A stretch of DNA of 64,000 nucleotides, from positions 558,001 through 622,000 of the forward strand of contig NZ_CABVIY010000003.1 in NCBI RefSeq assembly GCF_902498195.1, given 5' to 3'. The notes beneath the pieces are model-generated. The model made no database searches. It was given only the letters and a program-made list of their open reading frames with translations, and was not told where the DNA came from. Shown here piece by piece: positions 8,179 through 18,829 of this stretch. Positions within the stretch are counted from its first letter, which is position 1. Every line of letters begins with the position of its first letter. Origin of the DNA: Pseudomonas fluorescens. GTDB taxonomy: Bacteria; Pseudomonadota; Gammaproteobacteria; Pseudomonadales; Pseudomonadaceae. The translations under genes and the position numbers were made by a program.

Positions 8179-9843
8179 ATGCGCGATTACTTGTCTGCTG
8201 TTTCACAGTTCAATTATCAGCACACCGTCGACGCCGCGCTCGCTGGCGATCTGACTGGCCTCAACGCCTGTATCGAATGCTGCGACCGCCATGCCCTGCC
8301 GGGGCGGATCGCACTGTTCTGGGAAGGCCGCGATGGCGCCAGCGCGACGTACACCTTCAGCGACCTGCAGGACAAGGCCGCGCGTTTCGCCAATTTCCTT
8401 CTGAGCCAGGGCGTGAAGCAGGGCGACAAGGTCGCGGGCCTGCTGCCGCGCAACATCGAATTGCTGATCACCGTGTTCGCCACCTGGCGCATCGGCGCGG
8501 TCTACCAGCCGCTGTTTACCGCCTTTGGCCCCAAAGCCATCGAGCACCGCCTCGGCTCCTCGGGCGCCAAAGTCGTGGTCACCGACGCGGTCAATCGCGC
8601 CAAACTGTCCGAAGTCGCCGATTGCCCGACCATCGTCACCGTCGGCGGCCCCAAGGGGCAGGGCATCGTGCGCGGTGACTACAGTTTCTGGGCCGAACTG
8701 GCCAATTATTCCAATGCCTGTGAACCGGTGATGCTGACCGGCGAAGACCCGTTCCTGCTGATGTTCACCTCGGGCACCACCGGTCCGTCGAAAGCGCTGT
8801 CGGTGCCGCTCAAGGCCATCGTCGCCTTCGAGAGCTACACCCGCGACGCCGTGGACCTGCGCCCGGAAGACGCCTTCTGGAACGTCGCCGATCCGGGTTG
8901 GGCCTACGGCATCTATTTCGGCGTGACAGGTCCCATGGCCATGGGGCACCCGATCACCTTCTACGATGGCCCGTTCACCCTGGAAAGCACCTGCCGGGTG
9001 ATCAACAAATACGGGATCAGCAACCTCACCGGCTCACCCACCGCCTATCGCCTGTTGATCGCCGGCGGCGACGAATTCGCCAAATCGATCAAGGGCAAGC
9101 TGCGCATCGTCAGCAGCGCCGGCGAGCCGCTGAACCCGGAAGTGATCCGCTGGTTCGCCGACAACCTTGGCGTGGTGATCCACGACCACTACGGCCAGAC
9201 CGAACTGGGCATGGTCCTGTGCAACCACCATGGCCTGGACCACCCGATCCACATGGGCGCCGCCGGTTTCGCCTCGCCCGGCCACCGCATCGTGGTGCTT
9301 GACGATGAATACAAGGAGCTGGGGGTCGGCCAGCCCGGCATCCTGGCGATCGACCGCACGCAGTCGCCGATGTGCTGGTTCGCCGGCTACGAAGGCGCAC
9401 CGACCAAGGCGTTCGTCGGCAACTACTACCTGAGCGGCGACACCGTCGAGTGGAACCCGGATGGCAGCATCAGCTTCGTCGGCCGTAGCGATGACGTCAT
9501 CACCACCTCCGGCTACCGCGTCGGTCCGTTCGACGTGGAAAGCGCCTTGATCGAACACCCGGCGGTGGTGGAGGCGGCGGTGGTCGGCAAGCCCGATCCG
9601 GAGCGCACCGAACTGGTCAAGGCCTTCGTCGTGCTCGGCGCGCAATACCGTGCCGCGCCGGAACTGGCCGAAGAGCTGCGCCAACACGTGCGCAAGCGCC
9701 TGGCCGCACACTCGTACCCCCGTGAAATCGAATTTGTCAGCGAGTTGCCGAAAACCCCAAGCGGCAAATTGCAGCGCTTTATCTTGCGCAACCAGGAAAT
9801 CGCCAAGGCTCAAGAGGCCGCCGCGAAGAACGTTTCAGCTTGA
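8179..9843 (+). CDS. AMP-forming acyl-CoA synthetase (acetyl/branched short-chain type)
   Basis: The 554-residue adenylate-forming enzyme activates a carboxylic acid to its CoA thioester. The AMP-binding signature is [11 protein letters not shown] (about residue 195). The C-terminal [20 protein letters not shown] hinge and [10 protein letters not shown] lysine motif are intact. It is the first gene of an operon with SDR dehydrogenase, thiolase, acyl-CoA dehydrogenase and crotonase genes. The substrate is therefore probably a short or methyl-branched acid entering a 2-methylbutyryl-CoA-like route. It resembles the P. putida PP_2213-type synthetase. Exact chain length cannot be read from the sequence. 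Confidence 0.87.
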   Translation: MRDYLSAVSQFNYQHTVDAALAGDLTGLNACIECCDRHALPGRIALFWEGRDGASATYTFSDLQDKAARFANFLLSQGVKQGDKVAGLLPRNIELLITVFATWRIGAVYQPLFTAFGPKAIEHRLGSSGAKVVVTDAVNRAKLSEVADCPTIVTVGGPKGQGIVRGDYSFWAELANYSNACEPVMLTGEDPFLLMFTSGTTGPSKALSVPLKAIVAFESYTRDAVDLRPEDAFWNVADPGWAYGIYFGVTGPMAMGHPITFYDGPFTLESTCRVINKYGISNLTGSPTAYRLLIAGGDEFAKSIKGKLRIVSSAGEPLNPEVIRWFADNLGVVIHDHYGQTELGMVLCNHHGLDHPIHMGAAGFASPGHRIVVLDDEYKELGVGQPGILAIDRTQSPMCWFAGYEGAPTKAFVGNYYLSGDTVEWNPDGSISFVGRSDDVITTSGYRVGPFDVESALIEHPAVVEAAVVGKPDPERTELVKAFVVLGAQYRAAPELAEELRQHVRKRLAAHSYPREIEFVSELPKTPSGKLQRFILRNQEIAKAQEAAAKNVSA

Positions 9844-9856
9844 ACCCAAGGAAACA

Positions 9857-10621
9857 ATGATGCAGATCGAAAACAAGGTTTTTCTCGTCACCGGCGGTGC
9901 TTCGGGCCTGGGCGCGGCCACCGCTGAAATGCTGGTCGCCGCCGGCGCCAAAGTGATGCTGGTGGACATGAACGCCGAAGCCGTCGCGGCTCAGGCCCAG
10001 CGCCTGGGCGCGCAAAGCGTGGTCGCGGACATCAGCGACGAAGCGGCGGCCGAAGCGGCAGTGCAGGCGACGGTCAAGGCCTTTGGCGGCCTCAATGGCC
10101 TGGTCAATTGCGCCGGCATCGTGCGTGGCGAGAAGATCCTCGGCAAGAACGGTCCGCATGCGCTGGCCAGCTTCAGCCAGGTGATCAATGTCAACCTGAT
10201 CGGCAGTTTCAACATGCTGCGCCTGGCGTCGGCAGCCATTGCCGAAAGCGCAGCGGATGCCGATGGCGAGCGCGGCGTGATCATCAACACCGCCTCGGCC
10301 GCCGCCTATGACGGGCAGATCGGCCAGGCCGCCTACGCGGCCTCCAAAGGCGCCATCGTCAGCCTGACCTTGCCGGCCGCCCGTGAGTTGGCGCGCTTCG
10401 GCATCCGCGTGATGACCATCGCCCCGGGCATCTTCGAGACGCCGATGATGGCCGGCATGACCCCGGAAGTCCGTGATTCCCTGGCCGCCGGCGTACCGTT
10501 CCCGCCACGCCTGGGCAAACCCGCCGAATACGCGGCGCTCGCCCGGCATATCATTGAAAACAGCATGCTCAATGGCGAGGTGATCCGTCTCGACGGTGCC
10601 TTGCGCATGGCGGCCAAATAA
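9857..10621 (+). CDS. SDR 3-hydroxyacyl-CoA dehydrogenase (17beta-HSD10-like)
   Basis: The 254-residue short-chain dehydrogenase has the Rossmann motif TGGASGLG near the N-terminus, NCAG, and the catalytic set Ser ([10 protein letters not shown]), YAASK. It closely resembles type II 3-hydroxyacyl-CoA dehydrogenases that oxidise 2-methyl-3-hydroxybutyryl-CoA in isoleucine breakdown. Two adjacent ATGs (9857, 9860) follow AAGGAA; I used the first. It lies 13 bp after the synthetase and 12 bp before the thiolase, so it is certainly co-transcribed. It supplies the NAD-dependent step between the hydratase and thiolase encoded alongside. Confidence 0.88.
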   Translation: MMQIENKVFLVTGGASGLGAATAEMLVAAGAKVMLVDMNAEAVAAQAQRLGAQSVVADISDEAAAEAAVQATVKAFGGLNGLVNCAGIVRGEKILGKNGPHALASFSQVINVNLIGSFNMLRLASAAIAESAADADGERGVIINTASAAAYDGQIGQAAYAASKGAIVSLTLPAARELARFGIRVMTIAPGIFETPMMAGMTPEVRDSLAAGVPFPPRLGKPAEYAALARHIIENSMLNGEVIRLDGALRMAAK

Positions 10622-10633
10622 GGAGGATTTGTC

Positions 10634-11827
10634 ATGACGCTTGCCAACGATCCAATCGTTATCGTCAGCGCCGTCCGCACCCCGATGGGTGGTTTCCAGG
10701 GCGAACTGAAAAGCCTCACTGCACCGCAACTGGGGGCTGCCGCGATCAAGGCCGCCGTAGAGCGCGCCGGTGTCGCCACGGATGCCGTCGATGAAGTGTT
10801 GTTCGGTTGTGTATTGCCCGCCGGTCTTGGCCAGGCCCCGGCCCGCCAGGCGGCGCTGGGCGCCGGTCTGGACAAGTCGACCCGCTGTACCACGGTGAAC
10901 AAGATGTGCGGCTCCGGCATGGAAACCGCCATCCTGGCCCATGACATGCTGCTGGCCGGCAGCGCCGAGGTGGTCATCGCCGGAGGCATGGAAAGCATGT
11001 CCAACGCGCCATACCTGCTGGACCGCGCCCGTGCCGGCTACCGCATGGGCCACGGCAGGGTGCTCGATTCGATGTTCCTCGACGGTCTCGAAGACGCCTA
11101 CGACAAAGGCCGCCTGATGGGCACCTTTGCCGAAGACTGCGCCGAAACCAACGGCTTCAGCCGCGAAGCCCAGGATGCCTTTGCCATTGCCTCGACTACC
11201 CGTGCGCAGCAGGCGATCAAGGACGGCAGCTTCAAGGACGAGATCGTGCCGCTGACCGTGACCGTCGGCAAGGAACAGGTGACGATCAGCCACGACGAAC
11301 AGCCGCCCAAAGCCCGGCTGGACAAGATCGCATCGCTGAAACCGGCGTTCCGCGAGGGCGGTACGGTGACGGCGGCGAACGCCAGCTCGATTTCCGACGG
11401 TGCGGCGGCACTGGTGCTGATGCGCCGTTCCGAAGCCGACAAGCGTGGCCTCAAGCCGCTGGCGGTGATCCATGGTCATTCGTCCTTCGCCGATACGCCG
11501 GGCCTGTTCCCGGTGGCGCCGATTGGCGCGATCAAGAAACTGATGAAGAAAACCGGCTGGTCGCTGGACCAGGTCGATCTGGTGGAAGTCAACGAAGCCT
11601 TCGCCGTGGTCGGCATGGCCGCGATGACCCACCTGGAAATCCCCCATGACAAGCTCAACGTGCACGGCGGCGCTTGCGCACTGGGCCACCCGATCGGTGC
11701 CTCCGGCGCACGGATCATCGTGACCCTGCTGTCGGCCCTGCGCCAGAAAGGCCTGAAGCGCGGTGTGGCGGCAATCTGCATCGGTGGCGGCGAAGCCACG
11801 GCGATGGCCGTGGAGTGCGTGTATTAA
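10634..11827 (+). CDS. fadAx: Acetyl-CoA acyltransferase (thiolase)
   Basis: The 397-residue thiolase has a complete catalytic triad: nucleophile C92 in NKMCGSGM, H352 in GHPIGASGAR and C382 in CIGGGEA. It would split 2-methylacetoacetyl-CoA or a similar 3-ketoacyl-CoA into acetyl-CoA and a shorter acyl-CoA. AGGAGG lies upstream of the ATG (about 10621-10626). The neighbours and order match the fadAx cluster of P. putida (PP_2213-PP_2217), from which the symbol is taken. A biosynthetic acetoacetyl-CoA role is less likely because every neighbour is a beta-oxidation enzyme. Confidence 0.9.
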   Translation: MTLANDPIVIVSAVRTPMGGFQGELKSLTAPQLGAAAIKAAVERAGVATDAVDEVLFGCVLPAGLGQAPARQAALGAGLDKSTRCTTVNKMCGSGMETAILAHDMLLAGSAEVVIAGGMESMSNAPYLLDRARAGYRMGHGRVLDSMFLDGLEDAYDKGRLMGTFAEDCAETNGFSREAQDAFAIASTTRAQQAIKDGSFKDEIVPLTVTVGKEQVTISHDEQPPKARLDKIASLKPAFREGGTVTAANASSISDGAAALVLMRRSEADKRGLKPLAVIHGHSSFADTPGLFPVAPIGAIKKLMKKTGWSLDQVDLVEVNEAFAVVGMAAMTHLEIPHDKLNVHGGACALGHPIGASGARIIVTLLSALRQKGLKRGVAAICIGGGEATAMAVECVY

Positions 11828-11844
11828 GGCTTGCGACAATCCTT

Positions 11845-11932
11845 GTGGGAGCGGGCTTGCTCGCGAAAGCGGTGTGTCATTCAACAGATAGGCTGACTGA
11901 CAGGCCCTCTTCGCGAGCAAGCCCGCTCCCAC
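11845..11932. repeat. REPIN inside an operon
   Basis: The arms start at 11845 (GTGGGAGCGGGCTTGCTCGC) and end at 11932. This copy sits in the 154-bp gap between thiolase and acyl-CoA dehydrogenase genes of one operon. It may act as an mRNA-stability or partial-termination element between the two halves. Confidence 0.92.
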
Positions 11933-11981
11933 AGGTCCTGTGTCTTAGCTCAATACCAAGGTTTTATTTCAAGGACTGGTC

Positions 11982-13109
11982 ATGATCCCCAATGACGAAC
12001 AACTTCAAATCAGCGACGCCGCCCGGCAATTCGCCCAGGAGCGGCTGAAACCCTTTGCCGCCGAATGGGACCGCGAACACCGTTTCCCCAAGGAAGCCAT
12101 CGGCGAGATGGCCGGGCTGGGTTTCTTCGGCATGCTGGTGCCGGAGCAGTGGGGCGGGTGCGACACCGGTTACCTGGCCTACGCCATGGCCCTGGAAGAA
12201 ATCGCCGCCGGCGATGGCGCCTGCTCGACCATCATGAGCGTGCACAACTCGGTGGGGTGCGTGCCGATCCTCAACTACGGCAACGACGAGCAGAAAGAGC
12301 GCTTCCTCAAGCCCCTGGCCAGCGGCGCAATGCTCGGTGCATTTGCCCTGACCGAGCCCCAGGCCGGCTCTGACGCCAGCGGCCTGAAAACCCGCGCCCG
12401 CCTGGAAGGCGATCACTACGTACTCAACGGCTGCAAACAGTTCATCACCTCCGGGCAGAACGCCGGGGTGGTGATCGTGTTCGCGGTGACCGACCCGAGC
12501 GCCGGAAAACGCGGCATCACCGCGCTGATCGTGCCCACCGATTCGCCGGGCTACACAGTCGCCCGGGTCGAGGACAAACTCGGCCAGCACGCCTCCGACA
12601 CCTGCCAGATCCTCTTCGAGGACGTGAAAGTCCCGGTGGCCAACCGTTTGGGCGAAGAGGGCGAAGGCTACAAGATCGCCCTGGCCAACCTCGAAGGCGG
12701 CCGTGTCGGCATCGCTTCGCAATCAGTGGGCATGGCCCGCGCCGCGTTCGAAGCGGCCCGTGATTACGCCCGTGAGCGTGAAAGTTTCGGCAAGCCGATC
12801 ATCGAGCATCAGGCCGTGGCGTTCCGCCTGGCGGACATGGCCACCCAGATCGCCGTGGCCCGGCAAATGGTGCATTACGCCGCCGCCCTGCGTGACAGCG
12901 GCAAACCGGCCCTGGTCGAGGCCTCGATGGCCAAGCTGTTCGCTTCGGAAATGGCCGAAAAGGTCTGTTCTGCGGCGTTGCAAACCCTGGGTGGATACGG
13001 TTACCTCAACGACTTCCCGCTGGAGCGGATCTACCGCGACGTGCGGGTCTGCCAGATCTACGAAGGCACCAGCGATATTCAGCGCATGGTCATTTCGCGC
13101 AATCTTTAA
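11982..13109 (+). CDS. Acyl-CoA dehydrogenase (short/branched chain type)
   Basis: This is a 375-residue FAD-dependent acyl-CoA dehydrogenase. The family signatures include [12 protein letters not shown], the FAD-contacting ITSG region, and the C-terminal [11 protein letters not shown] with E361 as the expected catalytic base. It makes the alpha,beta double bond in the acyl-CoA. AAGGA (11971-11975) gives a good ribosome site. Operon position suggests 2-methylbutyryl-CoA or another short acyl-CoA as substrate. It is similar to, but distinct from, the second dehydrogenase at 14011-15162; both share the segment AGDGA followed by [12 protein letters not shown] residues. Confidence 0.88.
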   Translation: MIPNDEQLQISDAARQFAQERLKPFAAEWDREHRFPKEAIGEMAGLGFFGMLVPEQWGGCDTGYLAYAMALEEIAAGDGACSTIMSVHNSVGCVPILNYGNDEQKERFLKPLASGAMLGAFALTEPQAGSDASGLKTRARLEGDHYVLNGCKQFITSGQNAGVVIVFAVTDPSAGKRGITALIVPTDSPGYTVARVEDKLGQHASDTCQILFEDVKVPVANRLGEEGEGYKIALANLEGGRVGIASQSVGMARAAFEAARDYARERESFGKPIIEHQAVAFRLADMATQIAVARQMVHYAAALRDSGKPALVEASMAKLFASEMAEKVCSAALQTLGGYGYLNDFPLERIYRDVRVCQIYEGTSDIQRMVISRNL

Positions 13110-13122
13110 CAAGGAGCCTACT

Positions 13123-13896
<774 letters not shown>

Positions 13897-13915
13897 TGTA
13901 GCGCCCTTGCGGGTG

Positions 13916-14000
13916 CTTTCGCGAGCAAGCCCGCTCCCACATTCAACCGTGTTCCTTCAGAAGAATGCGGTCAACTGTGGGAGCGGGCTTGCTCGCGAAG
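13916..14000. repeat. REPIN between convergent genes
   Basis: CTTTCGCGAGCAAGCCCGCT opens at 13916 and the complementary arm ends at 14000. It lies between the convergent fadB1x and second acyl-CoA dehydrogenase genes, where it could end both transcripts. Confidence 0.9.
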
Positions 14001-14010
14001 CCTTTAAGCA

Positions 14011-15162
14011 TCACACCAGATAGTTTTTCAACTCCCGGGCAATCACCATCCGCTGAATCTCGCTCGACCCTTCATAGATCTGCGTAATACGCGCATCCCG
14101 GTAATAGCGCTCCACCGGATAATCCTCCAGATACCCGTACCCGCCATGAATCTGCATCGCCGACGAGCAGACTTTCTCGGCCATTTCCGAAGCAAACAGC
14201 TTGGCTTGCGAGGCCTCCGACAGACACGGCTTGCCGGCGCTGCGCAGCCGCGCGGCATGCAGGATCATCAGCCGTGCGGCATTGAGTTGCATGTGCATGT
14301 CCGCCAGCAGGTTGGCGATGCTCTGGTGCTCGATGATCGGCTTGCCGAACTGCACGCGATCGCGGGCGTAGGCCAGCGCCGCTTCGAACGCCGCGCGGGC
14401 GATGCCCAGGGCCTGGGCGGCGATACCGATGCGGCCGCCTTCGAGGTTGGACAGGGCGATGGCCAGGCCCTTGCCGCGTTCACCCAGCAGGTTGGCCTCG
14501 GGAATGGTGCAGTTGTTCAGGGTGACCGCGCAGGTATCGGAAGCGCGGATGCCCATCTTGTGTTCGCTGCGGTCGACGGTGAAGCCTTCGGTGCTGGTCG
14601 GTACGAGGAACGCCGAGATACCGCGCTTGCCGAGGTCCGGATCGGTGACGGCAAACACAATCGCCAGTTTTGCCCGCTTGCCGTTGCTGACAAATTGCTT
14701 GGCGCCGTTGATCACCCATTGGCCATCGCGCAGTTCGGCGCGGGTGCGCAGGTTGTGCGCTTCGGAACCGGCCTGGGGTTCGGTCAGGCAGAAGCAGCCG
14801 ATGGCCTGGCCGCTGGCCAGATCCGCCAGCCAGGTCTGTTTCTGCTCTTCAGTGCCGTAGTTGAGCACCGGCCCGCAGCCCACGGAGTTGTGGATGCTCA
14901 TCATCGCGCCGGTGGCGCCGTCGCCGGCAGAGATTTCCTCCACCGCCAGGGCATAGGCGACGTAGTCGACATAAGTGCCGCCCCATTCCTCGGGCACCAC
15001 CATGCCCAGCAGGCCAAGCTCACCCATCTTCGCCACCAGCGCGTCGTCGATCCAGCCGGCCTTTTCCCAGGCCTGGGCGTGGGGCGCGATCTCGCCGCGG
15101 GCAAAGTCCCGGGCCATGTCGCGGATCATGACTTGCTCTTCGCTCAATTCGATATCGTGCAT
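14011..15162 (-). CDS. Acyl-CoA dehydrogenase (isobutyryl/2-methylbutyryl type)
   Basis: The 383-residue FAD enzyme has the usual signatures [30 protein letters not shown] and [11 protein letters not shown] with E364 as the expected base. It lies four bases downstream of a 3-hydroxyisobutyryl-CoA hydrolase gene on the same strand. That pairing points to valine catabolism, in which isobutyryl-CoA is oxidised to methacrylyl-CoA. The hydratase between these steps could be the crotonase encoded convergently. The substrate is inferred from the neighbour rather than from active-site residues. Confidence 0.88.
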   Translation of the reverse strand: MHDIELSEEQVMIRDMARDFARGEIAPHAQAWEKAGWIDDALVAKMGELGLLGMVVPEEWGGTYVDYVAYALAVEEISAGDGATGAMMSIHNSVGCGPVLNYGTEEQKQTWLADLASGQAIGCFCLTEPQAGSEAHNLRTRAELRDGQWVINGAKQFVSNGKRAKLAIVFAVTDPDLGKRGISAFLVPTSTEGFTVDRSEHKMGIRASDTCAVTLNNCTIPEANLLGERGKGLAIALSNLEGGRIGIAAQALGIARAAFEAALAYARDRVQFGKPIIEHQSIANLLADMHMQLNAARLMILHAARLRSAGKPCLSEASQAKLFASEMAEKVCSSAMQIHGGYGYLEDYPVERYYRDARITQIYEGSSEIQRMVIARELKNYLV

Positions 15163-15165
15163 GAC

Positions 15166-16272
15166 TCAGCTCCCACTCTGCTCAAACCCGTTGAAGAAGC
15201 TCGCCACGTGCGCGGCGTCCAGCGCCTGCAGGGTGGGCGGGTTCCAGCGCGGGGACTTGTCTTTGTCGATCAGCAAGGCGCGCACGCCTTCGATCAGGTC
15301 GCCGCGTTCGAACCACTGGCGGTCCAGGTGCAGCTCAAGGGCGAAGCACTGTTCAAGGCTCAGGTGCCGGCCGCGCCGCAGCATGTCCAGGGTGACGCCC
15401 ATGGCCACGGGGGAACGGGTTTCCAGGAGGTCGGCCGTGGTCGTGGCCCACTCGTGGCTGTCGGCAACAGTGACTTCGCGCAGTTGCTCAACAATACTCG
15501 GCACGTCGGGCAGGGCGAAGAAGTGATCGATGGCCGGGCGCAGCGCTTTCAAGGGCGCGTCGGGCAGTTGCTGCACGGCGAGCGTCGCCAGCAGGCCTTG
15601 CAGGTCCTTGAGCGGTGTGTCGCGCCATTGCAACTGATCGAGTTGTTCGTCCAGGGTCGCCAGTCTGGCGCTGTCCAGGTACCAGTCGGCCAGGCCGCAA
15701 TACAGGGCGTCGGCGGCACGGATCTGCACGCCGCTGACGCCCAGGTAAATCCCCAGTTCACCGGGAATGCGCGGCAGGAAATAGCTGCCGCCGACGTCCG
15801 GGAAGTAACCAATGCCGACTTCCGGCATCGCCAGACGGCTCTTGTCGGTGACCACCCGCAGGTCGGCGCCTTGCACCAGGCCCATACCGCCGCCGAGGAC
15901 AAAGCCGTCCATCAGCGCCAGCACGGGTTTGCGGTAGCGGTGGATCGCGAGGTCGAGGGCATATTCCTCGACGAAGAAATCTTCGTGCAGCGTATCGCCG
16001 CTTTTGAAACTGTCGTGCAGCGAACGGATGTCGCCCCCGGCACAGAAGGCTTTTTCCCCGGCGCCGCGCAGGACGACCGCATGGACACTGGCGTCGAGCG
16101 CCCAGTCATCCAGCTGCCGCTGCAGTTGGCGCACCATGTCGAGGGTCAGGGCGTTGAGGCCGGTGGGGCGATTGAGGGTCAGGTGACCGATGTGGTTGCG
16201 AACCTCGGCCAGCACTTCATTTTGCGTGGCATCCATGGCCTGGTCCTGCGGAGAAGAAACCTGAGCAGTCAT
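15166..16272 (-). CDS. 3-hydroxyisobutyryl-CoA hydrolase (ECH_2 family)
   Basis: The 368-residue crotonase-fold hydrolase cleaves 3-hydroxyisobutyryl-CoA to the free acid in valine catabolism, which limits toxic methacrylyl-CoA. FCAGGDIRSL forms the oxyanion region. MPEVGIGYFPDVGGSYFLPR is the diagnostic active-site segment of the HIBCH group. The ATG at 16270-16272 has AGGGAG upstream and keeps the family's length; an in-frame extension further upstream has no homologous look. It is first in a two-gene operon with the acyl-CoA dehydrogenase. Confidence 0.9.
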   Translation of the reverse strand: MTAQVSSPQDQAMDATQNEVLAEVRNHIGHLTLNRPTGLNALTLDMVRQLQRQLDDWALDASVHAVVLRGAGEKAFCAGGDIRSLHDSFKSGDTLHEDFFVEEYALDLAIHRYRKPVLALMDGFVLGGGMGLVQGADLRVVTDKSRLAMPEVGIGYFPDVGGSYFLPRIPGELGIYLGVSGVQIRAADALYCGLADWYLDSARLATLDEQLDQLQWRDTPLKDLQGLLATLAVQQLPDAPLKALRPAIDHFFALPDVPSIVEQLREVTVADSHEWATTTADLLETRSPVAMGVTLDMLRRGRHLSLEQCFALELHLDRQWFERGDLIEGVRALLIDKDKSPRWNPPTLQALDAAHVASFFNGFEQSGS

Positions 16273-16417
16273 CACTAACTCCCTGCTTTTATTGTTCTTT
16301 ATAGAGAAGCTCGCGCGCGAGCGATGCTGGATCGTAACAGTGCAAATTTGTGATGTACAACGGGGATATGTGCAGGCTCTGTCTGCATTTTTGCAATGGT
16401 GATTGGATGCACCCAAT

Positions 16418-16504
16418 GTGGGAGCGGGCTTGCTCGCGAAGGCGCCGGCACATCCAGCATTGAGTTGACTGACACTACGCCTTCGCGAGCAAGCCCGCTC
16501 CCAC
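16418..16504. repeat. REPIN
   Basis: The arms begin at 16418 and end at 16504, with the usual GTGGGAGCGGGCTTGCTCGC core, 8 bp beyond the stop of the HPP gene. The 145 bp from 16273 to 16417 holds the promoter region of the hydrolase operon; nothing else is recognisable there. Confidence 0.92.
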
Positions 16505-16511
16505 CGTATCG

Positions 16512-17219
16512 TCAGGCGTTACGGCTGAGAACCTCACCTATACTGCGACGTTTGGCGTGTAACTCACTGATATGAATCAACTGTTCAAGGTCTTCAGGGG
16601 TGACGTCGAAGAAGGCCTCCATGTCGGCCAGCGCCAGTTTCAGGTCCTGGGCAGTGATCGCCTGGCTGTCGGCGGGCGGATGATCGGCGGGCACCACGGC
16701 CACCGGCTCGCTGGCACGCTTGGGGTAACGGATTCGCGTCAGGTTGTTATAGGCCAGGGCGCTGAGCAGCATGATCGACGCGGCGAGCATCACCGGTCCC
16801 AGGGCTTTCCAGTCCATGGCAATGGTCGCCGGGTCAGCCAGCACCAGGGTCAATGCCAGCGCGCCGGCCGGCGGATGCAGGCAACGCAGCCAGCACATCA
16901 GGATCAGCGCGATGCCCGCCGCCAGGCACGCGCTGCCCAGCGTCCGGCCCAGCACATGGGCAACCAACAACGCCACCACGCCGGCACTCAAGTAGCCGCC
17001 AAGGATCGACCAGGGTTGCGCCAGGGCACCGGAGGATACGGCAAACAGCAACACCGCCGAAGCACCCAGCGGGCCAATTAGATGCTGCGCCACTTCCATG
17101 CCGAACACCTGGCTGCACAGCCAGACACTGAGCAGGGTGGCGAGGGCCATGCCGATGGCGGCACGGCTCCATTCCGAGGGGCGGGTGTTAATGGCGGCGG
17201 GCAACCAGCGTGCAAGCAT
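16512..17219 (-). CDS. HPP family integral membrane protein
   Basis: The 235-residue protein has four or five hydrophobic segments and the family-naming motif LHPPAGA after the third. The C-terminal 65 residues are soluble and acidic (QDLKLALADMEAFFDVTPEDLEQL), without a recognisable CBS domain. HPP proteins are poorly characterised; plant members have been linked to nitrite transport. The start is the ATG at 17217-17219 ahead of ARWLPAAINTRP; a longer in-frame extension is low-complexity leader. A 13-bp palindrome GGCACAGTGTGCC lies about 100 bp upstream (17320-17332). Function here is unknown. Confidence 0.8.
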   Translation of the reverse strand: MLARWLPAAINTRPSEWSRAAIGMALATLLSVWLCSQVFGMEVAQHLIGPLGASAVLLFAVSSGALAQPWSILGGYLSAGVVALLVAHVLGRTLGSACLAAGIALILMCWLRCLHPPAGALALTLVLADPATIAMDWKALGPVMLAASIMLLSALAYNNLTRIRYPKRASEPVAVVPADHPPADSQAITAQDLKLALADMEAFFDVTPEDLEQLIHISELHAKRRSIGEVLSRNA

Positions 17220-17359
17220 GACGAAAGTGTTCCGTAGACAAAAAACCGAGGAAAAAAAAAGGCTTGTCTGGGATATCCAGAAAGCCCTTGAAGGTGTTCC
17301 AACTGTTGGGGGAGGAACGGGCACAGTGTGCCGATCATTTCCGATGCTGACAAATTCAT

Positions 17360-17384
17360 ATTAATGAGGCTTGAGTTCATTAAT
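17360..17384. terminator. AT-rich inverted repeat at the end of the MFS gene
   Basis: ATTAATGA (17360-17367) and TCATTAAT (17377-17384) are perfect 8-bp arms around a 9-nt loop, overlapping the MFS stop codon. The stem is AT-rich and no long U-tract follows, so terminator function is uncertain; an operator is an alternative. Confidence 0.4.
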
Positions 17385-18558
17385 TTTGATGTGTTGCCAC
17401 GCGTCGGCCACTGGCGAAACACAGCCATCCCCCCAGCGCGGCGAGGGCGCTCAAGGCGTAGAACATGGTCGGCGCCGGCGTACGCATCAGCAGGAAGCCG
17501 CATATCACCGGGCTCAGGGCGCCGCCGAGGGCCGCCAGGTTCTGCGCCCCGTAGTAACTGCCGCGCAGCGCTTCGGGGGCCAGGGTGTCGATGAAGAGGA
17601 ATTCGGCCGGGTAAATGATGATTTCCCCGAGGGTGAAGATGAACATCGCCACGCACCAGCCAAGCAGGCTGTCCGCCAGGCTGAAGCCGATCAACCCGAG
17701 GATGAACAGGCCGGTGCCGCCGGCGATCCAGTAGCGCAGCTGTTCGCGCTTCAGAAATCGCCCGACCTGGTATTGCAGCAAAATCACGCTGATGGCGTTG
17801 CAGGCGAGCAGGGCGGCCATGATTTCCAGGGTGTGCTGGTCGTCGCTGGTGACCAGCAGGTACTGCGACAGGTAAAAGGTAAAACGGCCGTGCACCACGG
17901 TGATGAGCAGGCAGCCGAGGGTGAACATGATCAGCGTGCGGTCGTTTTTCAGGGTGACCAGGGTCTTGAGGAAGCTGGGAGCCTGGCCGACAGTCGGCGT
18001 CAGTGCCGGGTTTTTAGCGATTCCGGTCAGCAGGAATATGCTCAGAAAGGCAATCGCGGCGGCGATCAGGAACGGCGCAACCGGATAGACGCCGGCTATC
18101 ACCACGCCCAGCATCGGGCCGATGGCGTAGCCGATATTGGTCAGGGTGTAGGTCAGGGAAAACGCCTTGGCGCGCTGGCCAACCGGCAGGTTCTCGCTGA
18201 GGATCGCCTTGGAGCCGATGAGAAACAGTGCCGAGGCGGTTTCGGTGACCACCAGGGTGACGGTGGTCAGATAGAGGTTTTCGGCGAAGGTCAGCAGCAC
18301 CAGGCCGATGGCGCTGGACAGCATCGTCAGGATCAGCAACCGGCGCTTTTCCAGGCGATCGATGATGTAGCCGCCGTACAGCGCCAGCAGGGTGGCGATG
18401 AACACCGCGATACCGAGCAGCAAGCCAACGTCTTGTTGGTTGAGCCCGAGTTTGTTGCTCAGGAACAGGGTGAGCATCGGGCTGGTGATGGCGCGGGCGA
18501 CGACGATGGTCAGCGAGGCAATCATCAACCGGCGGATAACGAGCGAGTAAGTGGCCAC
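17380..18558 (-). CDS. MFS transporter
   Basis: This is a major facilitator protein of about 392 residues with roughly eleven or twelve transmembrane segments. The cytoplasmic loop after helix 2 carries GGYIIDRLEKRR, the loop 2-3 signature of drug/proton antiporter-like MFS proteins. The start is uncertain. Candidates are the GTG at 18556-18558, used here, or the ATG at 18525. An ATG-like reading further upstream runs into a REPIN arm and is not credible. The substrate cannot be assigned, and neighbours give no metabolic clue. Confidence 0.8.
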   Translation of the reverse strand: MATYSLVIRRLMIASLTIVVARAITSPMLTLFLSNKLGLNQQDVGLLLGIAVFIATLLALYGGYIIDRLEKRRLLILTMLSSAIGLVLLTFAENLYLTTVTLVVTETASALFLIGSKAILSENLPVGQRAKAFSLTYTLTNIGYAIGPMLGVVIAGVYPVAPFLIAAAIAFLSIFLLTGIAKNPALTPTVGQAPSFLKTLVTLKNDRTLIMFTLGCLLITVVHGRFTFYLSQYLLVTSDDQHTLEIMAALLACNAISVILLQYQVGRFLKREQLRYWIAGGTGLFILGLIGFSLADSLLGWCVAMFIFTLGEIIIYPAEFLFIDTLAPEALRGSYYGAQNLAALGGALSPVICGFLLMRTPAPTMFYALSALAALGGWLCFASGRRVATHQN

Positions 18559-18620
18559 GACGGGGGCGAATGTCCTTATTTGTATTTTTCTTATGTTCGG
18601 CGCAATACCGTGTCGCGCCG

Positions 18621-18715
18621 TTCGCGAGCAAGCCCGCTCCCACATTTGATCGAGGTGTTCGGACAGGATGGGGGTCAGCGATGCCTCTCCTGTGGGAGCG
18701 GGCTTGCTCGCGAAG
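18621..18715. repeat. REPIN
   Basis: The arms are 18621-18643 and 18692-18715. It lies about 60 bp upstream of the MFS coding start on that gene's promoter side, an unusual position compared with the mostly 3' copies elsewhere. Confidence 0.92.
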
Positions 18716-18829
18716 GGTGACGGTCAGACAACATTCCAGTCGACTGATACAGCGCTTTGCTATTAGTTGCGAATGATCACGCTTTTGCAAGCAGCAATCA
18801 GAACCTTCAAGTGGATTTCAGCGCTGTTC

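Noticed and set aside
9779..11932. Long minus-strand open frame (717 codons) opposite the SDR and thiolase genes
   Set aside because: It is antisense to two enzymes with intact active sites, and its N-terminus is encoded by REPIN arms.
14146..16278. Long plus-strand open frame (710 codons) opposite the acyl-CoA dehydrogenase and hydrolase
   Set aside because: Low-information shadow frame; the minus-strand genes have complete family signatures.
17320..17332. Palindrome GGCACAGTGTGCC upstream of the HPP gene as an operator
   Set aside because: It is a perfect 6-1-6 palindrome, but no regulator or promoter element is linked to it; too short to support a separate claim.
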